The translations under genes were made by a program, and so were the position numbers. Positions 21,701 to 25,286 of a stretch of DNA of 25,286 nt are shown piece after piece (within the stretch, counting starts at the first letter, position 1; each line of letters opens with the position of its first letter). Source of the stretch: a virus; the IMG/VR virus record IMGVR_UViG_3300021425_002203, positions 1 through 25,286 of that record; one strand, written 5' to 3'. The notes below the pieces were generated by a model. That model saw nothing but the letters and a program-made list of their open reading frames with translations, did no database searches and was not told the DNA's origin.

Positions 21701-21970
21701 GTGGTTATAAATTTGATCATCTGGCTGACGATCCTTACGAGATCTTTTGTCCAACCTATCCGTAGTAAAGTAAGCCTCTAGTCCAAGAATTGGTTTTACA
21801 CCATTTTCATTGGCAGCATCAACAAACTCTCTGTGGCTAGAAAGGCTGCCGTGATCTGTAATAGACAATGACGACATTCCTATCTCTGCCGCTCGTTTTA
21901 TTAATTCTTCTGGAGAGGAATACCCGTCCAATAAAGAGTAGTATGAGTGGCTGTGATGATTGTGAAACAT
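18713..21970 (-). CDS. dnaE: DNA polymerase III alpha subunit (DnaE-type)
   Basis: A 1085-residue C-family polymerase. The PHP domain begins at residue 1 and has all likely metal ligands: H6 and H8, D39-H40, E65, H90, C140, E175/H179, D204 and H206, so cis-proofreading activity is plausible. The polymerase core has GPGRGSAAGS (375-384) and the catalytic acids D417 and D419 in PDIDTD, with the third, D562, in LIKIDALGLKTLT. A helix-hairpin-helix region and an OB fold (VKSIKRGDGWSRIEI) follow. GGAGG precedes the ATG. No separate epsilon exonuclease, clamp or clamp loader gene is in the window, so the host clamp may be used. Slightly shorter than bacterial DnaE. Confidence 0.96.
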   Translation of the reverse strand: MFHNHHSHSYYSLLDGYSSPEELIKRAAEIGMSSLSITDHGSLSSHREFVDAANENGVKPILGLEAYFTTDRLDKRSRKDRQPDDQIYNHLIILSKNDRGLENINKISKNAWEEGFFVKPRTDFDILEQNKDGLVVLSGCLNGIITKALENNNEELARQYAGWFRDVFGEDFYIEIQPHNPAAVNHSLLNLADTQGIKSVVTLDCHYASPEDRVAEEIMLILGTHPKIEKDSTYETSKKHKDLMDRLDYLYGDRQMTFRELDIWLMNYEDVKSRMLAQGIDREDIYENSVEVSEKIEGYNIKRNVDLLPMRSADPDLELRQKVVEGMKARNISGPEYDERVEEELQIIKEKNFASYFLVVSNMINWAKGQDILVGPGRGSAAGSLVCYALGITEVDPIEYGLLFFRFINPERNDFPDIDTDYEDRRRGEVKEHLIQEYEHVASIATFNTFKDKGVVRDVARAFHVPLAEVNKYLKNVDGWDDFISSKNTLEFRQKYPEVVEYANRLRGRIRGTGMHAAGIVTAKTDISSYAPIETRKDTQSDERVPVVGVDMDQAADIGLIKIDALGLKTLTVVQDTIKSVKERTGKEINLTDIPLDDREIYDDLSAGFTKGVFQAEAVPYTNLLMKMGVHNFNELAASNALVRPGAMNTIGADYIKRKKGRAQVSYVHPIMKDFTQETYGCIIYQEQVMQACVYLGGMTMAEADKVRKIIGKKKDAKEFEQFKEKFISGATNHISQEAAEHLWHDFEAHAGYSFNKSHAVAYSMLSYWTAWLKKHYPVEFMYSLLKNEGDKEKRTDYLIEAKRMGIKVRLPHINESEEDFKLEGDAIRFGLGNIKFISAGIARKIISARPFENYNQFITFSTKKGSGVNSRAVDALNRVGAAAFEDNPRSGNEKENFYEFLNIPEFVTNIPRWVEAYFRPVEDYQEDGAFIIMGMVKSIKRGDGWSRIEIVDKTGSIGVFHKHDTTIEAGRMYIFLVSDNRVASFVSPDDLDSTQSSFVKYLKARTMTLGPGEYYVVEMEPRKTKKGDKMANAVLSDEDKNLIPLTVFPGVYGQAVAKMKPGTNCRPEFMETKSGNLALKGFIR

Positions 21971-21990
21971 TTTCCTCCAATAAAAGAGTA

Positions 21991-22018
21991 TGGCACTAGG
22001 AAGTATATCCTAGTGCCA
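21991..22018 (-). terminator. Hairpin between ssb and dnaE
   Basis: A perfect 11-bp stem, TGGCACTAGGA at 21991-22001 and its complement at 22008-22018, with a 6-base loop. On the minus strand it is followed by TACTCTTTTATT, a broken T-rich run, and then the GGAGG of dnaE. It lies 17 bases after the ssb stop. It could partly terminate transcription so that ssb is made in greater amounts than dnaE, or stabilise the ssb mRNA 3' end. Confidence 0.65.
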
Positions 22019-22035
22019 CACTCAGGTCAACAATT

Positions 22036-22689
22036 TTACCAGTCAACAGATGAACTTGAACTTTCGTCTACATCTACACCCATGAAGAATGACTCCTGAT
22101 CTGGGTATGAGATATTTCGTACTGCAACCTTCTCAAGGTTGAAGGGGTCTACGTTTGACCAATCGAACTTATCCGAATCATTTGCTAGGGGGATAAGAGT
22201 GTAATTAGTCTGAGTTCCCGTTCCGCTTCTCTTAAGACGCCATTGCAAATTACTAATTGATCCAGTATCTGTTGCATACTCAATAAGGATGTTTGTTGCA
22301 GGAGACTTTGGCCCTACTCCCTGTGACCAAACAGCAACATACTCTTCTGTTCCATCATCAACTAGTACGTTGGTGTAGAAACGAAGGCGAGCCTTCCATC
22401 CAGCCTTGGGATCTTTACGATGCATTTCACATCCAAAGCAACGACCCTCATCATCTAGGGTGCAAATAGCCTTGCGGCGATAATCTCTTGGATTTGTATG
22501 TTCTGCAACGACAATTGCAAGGCCACGATCCTTTTCATAATGTGGCGAATCTGCATCTAGTTCATTAATAAATCTAATCTTAACACTTTGTCCGTCGTCC
22601 AACTTGAGCCAACGTGCTCGTGATCCTTCTTCGACCTGTGGACGGTCCATCTTACTCTTAATATTCTTCAAACCTGTAATAACTGACAT
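22036..22689 (-). CDS. Single-stranded DNA-binding protein (gp32/phage SSB-like)
   Basis: A 217-residue OB-fold-type single-strand binding protein. It has a zinc-like set, H64, C76, C84 and C87 (EHTNPRDYR, AICTLDDEGRCFGC), as in T4 gp32-type proteins, an aromatic and basic core (WKARLRFYTNVL, LQWRLKRSGTG) and an acidic, serine-rich C-terminal tail ending SSSSSVDW (the tail that recruits replication partners). It would coat template at the fork. The ATG at 22689 follows AGGAG. It sits directly upstream of dnaE and after the primase, and a hairpin downstream of it may keep its expression high. Confidence 0.82.
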   Translation of the reverse strand: MSVITGLKNIKSKMDRPQVEEGSRARWLKLDDGQSVKIRFINELDADSPHYEKDRGLAIVVAEHTNPRDYRRKAICTLDDEGRCFGCEMHRKDPKAGWKARLRFYTNVLVDDGTEEYVAVWSQGVGPKSPATNILIEYATDTGSISNLQWRLKRSGTGTQTNYTLIPLANDSDKFDWSNVDPFNLEKVAVRNISYPDQESFFMGVDVDESSSSSVDW

Positions 22690-22711
22690 GTCTTTCTCCT
22701 AATTAGTATTT

Positions 22712-22728
22712 GGCTCTGTACATGAGCC
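22712..22728 (-). promoter_or_regulatory. 5' leader stem-loop upstream of ssb
   Basis: In the 49-base gap before ssb, GGCTC (22712-22716) and GAGCC (22724-22728) can pair around a loop containing the palindrome TGTACA. It would sit at the 5' end of an RNA begun at the adjacent putative promoter. It could stabilise the mRNA or act as an operator. Short, so confidence is low. Confidence 0.35.
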
Positions 22729-22737
22729 TATCTGTAT

Positions 22738-22766
22738 ATTATATCGCTAAGTTTAACTTATTTCCA
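22738..22766 (-). promoter_or_regulatory. Possible promoter for ssb-dnaE
   Basis: On the minus strand TGGAAA (22766-22761, four of six against TTGACA) is followed by a 17-base spacer and a consensus TATAAT (22743-22738). It overlaps the last codons of the primase gene, and start would be near 22731. TATAAT is common by chance in such AT-rich DNA, so it is tentative. An internal promoter here would raise ssb and dnaE. Confidence 0.35.
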
Positions 22767-23683
22767 GAGATTTTAAATATTTCAATAATTTGAATATCGG
22801 ATAAATCCCCTACGTCTTTAACATCTTGTAGCCTTAGCACCTCTACCTCTTTTTTACAATACTTCATAATTCTTTCCTCTAACTTACTACCCGCCGCATC
22901 GTTATCTGGGCAGACTATAATCCCACTAGTATATTTATTAAGAAGTTCTATCTGAGTTCTACTTATAGAGGCACCCAATGTGGCAACGGCTGGTATGCCT
23001 AGTTGCCACAACCTGATAGCATCAAACGATGATTCAACAACCACCACTCGCTCTCTTAGACAATTATTAAGATTAAACAGAACCTTGCTCTTTGGCAGCC
23101 CCGTACTATTCTTAAATGATTTTCCTTCTACTGACCTACCAACAAATCCTAAAGGTCTGTTTTCATGGTCAAAGACTGGGACGGTAACCATATCTTGTTT
23201 TTTAGAGTAACCTAGTTTAAGGAAAGTCATAGATTCTATTGTTATTCCGCGAGATTGAAAATACTCTACGCCCCTGGCATTTCTCATTAGATCATCGTGA
23301 AGTCTTGATATCAAAGCATTGTCAAACTCTGGAAGATTGTTTTCTTGGTCAATGATAAAATCTACATCATCTTCTATGTTACTTAATTCTTGATATGAGT
23401 TTATTAGCCTGACGGCCTCAAAGTATGTTCTACCAGTTGAATGCATGACCATATCTATAATGCCGCCAGATTCACCACAGGAAAAGCAAATAAACATTCC
23501 ATTGTTTTTATCTACTTCACATGCTGGAGTGTTAGTGTTGTAGTGATATGGACAGTATATTAGAAAGTGTGTATCGATCTCTCCTCCGATTTTAATATCG
23601 CAGGATCTCAGGACGGACTCTATTTGTTCCGACTGGTAAAATCTATCGGTATTAGGTTGTTTCCGCTTACTGCTAAATAACAT
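22739..23683 (-). CDS. DNA primase (CHC2 zinc finger plus TOPRIM)
   Basis: A 314-residue DnaG-like primase. The CHC2 zinc finger is C44-x2-H47 with C66-x2-C69 (YCPYH ... FICFSCG). The TOPRIM catalytic residues are E217 in VVVVESSFDA and D260/D262 in VCPDNDAAG. It synthesises RNA primers for the DnaE polymerase. It is half the length of host DnaG because the C-terminal helicase-binding region is absent or very short. The ATG at 23683 follows AAGG and overlaps the preceding gene by 64 bases. The replicative helicase is encoded two genes upstream. Confidence 0.93.
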   Translation of the reverse strand: MLFSSKRKQPNTDRFYQSEQIESVLRSCDIKIGGEIDTHFLIYCPYHYNTNTPACEVDKNNGMFICFSCGESGGIIDMVMHSTGRTYFEAVRLINSYQELSNIEDDVDFIIDQENNLPEFDNALISRLHDDLMRNARGVEYFQSRGITIESMTFLKLGYSKKQDMVTVPVFDHENRPLGFVGRSVEGKSFKNSTGLPKSKVLFNLNNCLRERVVVVESSFDAIRLWQLGIPAVATLGASISRTQIELLNKYTSGIIVCPDNDAAGSKLEERIMKYCKKEVEVLRLQDVKDVGDLSDIQIIEIFKISGNKLNLAI

Positions 23684-23922
23684 CTAGCCTTGGCCTTTCC
23701 TATATAGATACCATATATTGTAAGTAAAAAGGTGTATCTTTCTCCAGTATATTCTAGACTAAATGCTGGGTCAACGTCAAGATGTGGGACATAGCCCTGT
23801 GATCTCATCATGTCTATTAATATAGATTCATATCTTTCTCTTATCTTAGGAATGGATGAATCATCATCAATTATTCCATCGATATGAAATTCTTTTATTC
23901 TTTTATGACCGACGTATTCCAC
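23620..23922 (-). CDS. Hypothetical protein between helicase and primase
   Basis: A 100-residue protein starting from a GTG at 23922, 24 bases after the helicase stop. It begins EYVGHKRIKEFHIDG and has a central alpha/beta stretch (IPKIRERYESILIDMMRSQGY) followed by beta-rich sequence (ERYTFLLTIYGIYIG). No catalytic motif is seen. The C-terminus overlaps the primase by 64 bases. Similar unknown genes seem to accompany primase in other phages, so it may be a replication accessory factor, for example a helicase-primase linker; this is inference. Confidence 0.6.
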   Translation of the reverse strand: MEYVGHKRIKEFHIDGIIDDDSSIPKIRERYESILIDMMRSQGYVPHLDVDPAFSLEYTGERYTFLLTIYGIYIGKAKARCYLAVSGNNLIPIDFTSRNK

Positions 23923-23946
23923 AATATCTATATTATATCTGGTTAA

Positions 23947-25170
23947 TTATTCAATTGGATCTAATATCTCTTTAAATATTCCTTTATCAAAGTCTACTTC
24001 CATGAAGAAGTTACCCATAAATCCATTACGATTTTTTCTTAGTGCAAACTCAAGGATATCTGAATTTGCTGCTCTACCCATAGCGCCCACCCAATCACTA
24101 TCATAAGCAATCTGGCGAGACCATGCTACCTGACCCAACTGTGGAACAGACTCTAAATCTGTTGAATCATCAGGTGTCGCAGACGCAATAGCGACAACAG
24201 GAATCTGTTGAGAGATAGCAAGAAGTTTAAGTTCTCTGGAAAGATTCTTAATCTTTACCGTTTCATTTTGAGATGTTCCATTGTTGTCAGTCATCAACTG
24301 CAAGTAGTCAATGATAACAATGTCCGGCTTGTACTGATCTATCTTAGATGTAATAAGATTAGGAGTCATTTCAGATCCAGTATCATTGGAGATAATCTTA
24401 AATGGTGGCTTTCCCTTAAGATTCTCTTCCGCCCACGCTTTAAATTGTTCATCATCTACTCTACCTGCGCTCAGGGCGCGGTGAGAAAAATGTCCATTAC
24501 CAAGAATAGTGAAAATACGGTTACGAACTTCATACTCCGTCATCTCAAGCGAGACAATCATTGGCTTGTACCCGTGCCTCCAGGCTTGTGCTGCAAAATA
24601 AAGGGCAAGCCATGACTTTCCAATGGCAGGATAGGCTAACAAAATACCCAACTGACCTTTAGCAATTCCCATCGGAAGGCATACGTCAAACGACGCGATT
24701 CCAGTTTTAATTCCAACATTGCCGTCTAAAGCAGACTGTCTTGTTTGCTCAAAATATGACAGCGCATTTTCTACATCTGTAACATCAATGTCTCTTACCT
24801 TAGCGCCTATTCTAGACATCTTTGTGACATCTCTAGACAACTCTCTCAGGGCATTAACTGATTCATTGTCATTGACAAGTTTGGCTGCACGGCGGAGAGT
24901 GTTTCTTAGCGATTCATCCAAATATGTTTCTCTAAGACGCTCAATGTGGTAAACAGTTGGTCCAGATTCTACTGGATCAAAATCCTTAAACCTCGTGGTA
25001 AGCAATTGTGCGTCTGGAACTTGTCGGGTTTGATCGTAATAATCTTTAATAAAACCCCAAACATCGGCGCAGTCATGAATTAATTCATCTGCATTATTAT
25101 CAAACATTACATGGATATCTTTATTCCTACAAACTGAGGATATTACCTCTACTTCTTCGCTATATCCCAT
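23947..25170 (-). CDS. Replicative DNA helicase (DnaB/RecA-fold)
   Basis: A 407-residue helicase. The N-terminal helical domain runs to about residue 150, and the motor domain has an unusual Walker A, AYPAIGKS (179-186), catalytic E209 in SLEM, Walker B IVIID (284-288) followed by YLQL, and a C-terminal arginine-rich finger-like segment (LRKNRNG, near 375). DnaB helicases form hexamers that unwind DNA 5'-3' on the lagging strand. The ATG at 25170 overlaps the upstream gene by 11 bases, with GCGGAG upstream. The primase lies two genes downstream, as in other phage replication modules. Confidence 0.93.
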   Translation of the reverse strand: MGYSEEVEVISSVCRNKDIHVMFDNNADELIHDCADVWGFIKDYYDQTRQVPDAQLLTTRFKDFDPVESGPTVYHIERLRETYLDESLRNTLRRAAKLVNDNESVNALRELSRDVTKMSRIGAKVRDIDVTDVENALSYFEQTRQSALDGNVGIKTGIASFDVCLPMGIAKGQLGILLAYPAIGKSWLALYFAAQAWRHGYKPMIVSLEMTEYEVRNRIFTILGNGHFSHRALSAGRVDDEQFKAWAEENLKGKPPFKIISNDTGSEMTPNLITSKIDQYKPDIVIIDYLQLMTDNNGTSQNETVKIKNLSRELKLLAISQQIPVVAIASATPDDSTDLESVPQLGQVAWSRQIAYDSDWVGAMGRAANSDILEFALRKNRNGFMGNFFMEVDFDKGIFKEILDPIE

Positions 25171-25286
25171 TTAAATACTCCGCTCGCAATTTCTCTGTCA
25201 TCTTTCTTTGTTCTGCACGAACTCTATTATCTTTATCTACTGAAAGTCTAGAGGAATGAATGGAAGAAAAGTTAATAGAGTTCGTG
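25160..25286 (-). CDS. Unknown protein, C-terminal fragment (5' end outside window)
   Basis: A minus-strand frame enters at the right edge and runs 42 codons to a TAG at 25160-25162, eleven bases inside the helicase gene. The visible tail is polar and basic (DNRVRAEQRKMTEKLRAEYL), likely helical. It contains an AACTCTATT-type inverted repeat (25216-25229 and 25273-25286). Too little remains to name it. Confidence 0.55.
   Translation of the reverse strand, partial: TNSINFSSIHSSRLSVDKDNRVRAEQRKMTEKLRAEYLNGI
25216..25286. repeat. 14-bp perfect inverted repeat at the window edge
   Basis: CACGAACTCTATTA at 25216-25229 is the exact reverse complement of 25273-25286, with a 43-base spacer. It lies inside the truncated gene. 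The outer arm coincides with the end of the sequence, so it may continue or may reflect a fold-back at a contig end. Confidence 0.6.

Noticed and set aside
23932-23937. TATAAT as a promoter for the gene before primase
   Set aside because: No suitable -35 lies 16-18 bases upstream; such hexamers are expected by chance in AT-rich DNA.

Overview
The window is a fragment of an AT-rich, tailed double-stranded DNA phage genome (Caudoviricetes). Every gene I accept reads leftward on the minus strand. Both ends cut through genes: a glycosyltransferase at the left and an unrecognised gene upstream of the helicase at the right. A phage is indicated by the large terminase with its likely small-subunit partner, a complete phage-type replisome and recombination set, a secreted transglycosylase-like lysin and tail or virion-type proteins. 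The likely host is an actinobacterium: there is a WhiB-family iron-sulfur regulator, a DUF732-like lipoprotein of a kind common in mycobacteria and relatives, and a DnaE polymerase with an intact PHP metal site. The strong AT bias would fit a low-GC aquatic actinobacterium, but that is inference.

In transcription order (right to left), 25286-18375 is the replication module: DnaB-like helicase, an unknown gene, CHC2/TOPRIM primase, a gp32-like single-strand binding protein, DnaE polymerase and a MazG-like pyrophosphohydrolase. Next, 18367-14797 is recombination: RecA, a zinc-ribbon protein, a PD-(D/E)XK junction-nuclease candidate, an unknown gene, a Cas4/RecB-like nuclease, a zinc-finger protein and a RuvC-like resolvase. 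Then 14804-10179 holds a small helix-turn-helix gene, an Nmad1-type protein, an FmdB-like zinc ribbon, the terminase pair, an unknown gene, a SpoU methyltransferase, a tiny zinc-finger gene and a head-associated domain protein.

The only sizeable break, 9899-10178, carries a tRNA-Asn(GTT), a striking 101-base element closed by a perfect 13-bp inverted repeat, and a good sigma70-type promoter. Downstream of that promoter (9898-1) lie an unknown gene, a lipoprotein, S-adenosylmethionine decarboxylase, a thermonuclease, the lysin, a GT4-type glycosyltransferase, a Cys4 protein, a tail-type protein, a SLOG-like protein, a dCMP deaminase, WhiB, GMP reductase and, at the end, a sugar cluster: GDP-mannose 3,5-epimerase, a methyltransferase, a second epimerase/dehydratase and a GT10 (fucosyltransferase-like) enzyme.

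Genes are packed tightly, with many ATGA, GTGA and TAATG stop/start overlaps, so translational coupling is probably general. Two small genes missed by simple ORF calling (10528-10683 and 14643-14804) fill the apparent gaps and correct neighbouring starts. The most interesting system is the left-end pathway, which looks able to make an unusual GDP-sugar (probably GDP-L-galactose) and transfer it, with optional methylation, to an unknown acceptor. Close behind are the structured RNA beside the tRNA and a pair of enzymes (dCMP deaminase, GMP reductase) that would push nucleotide pools toward A and T.
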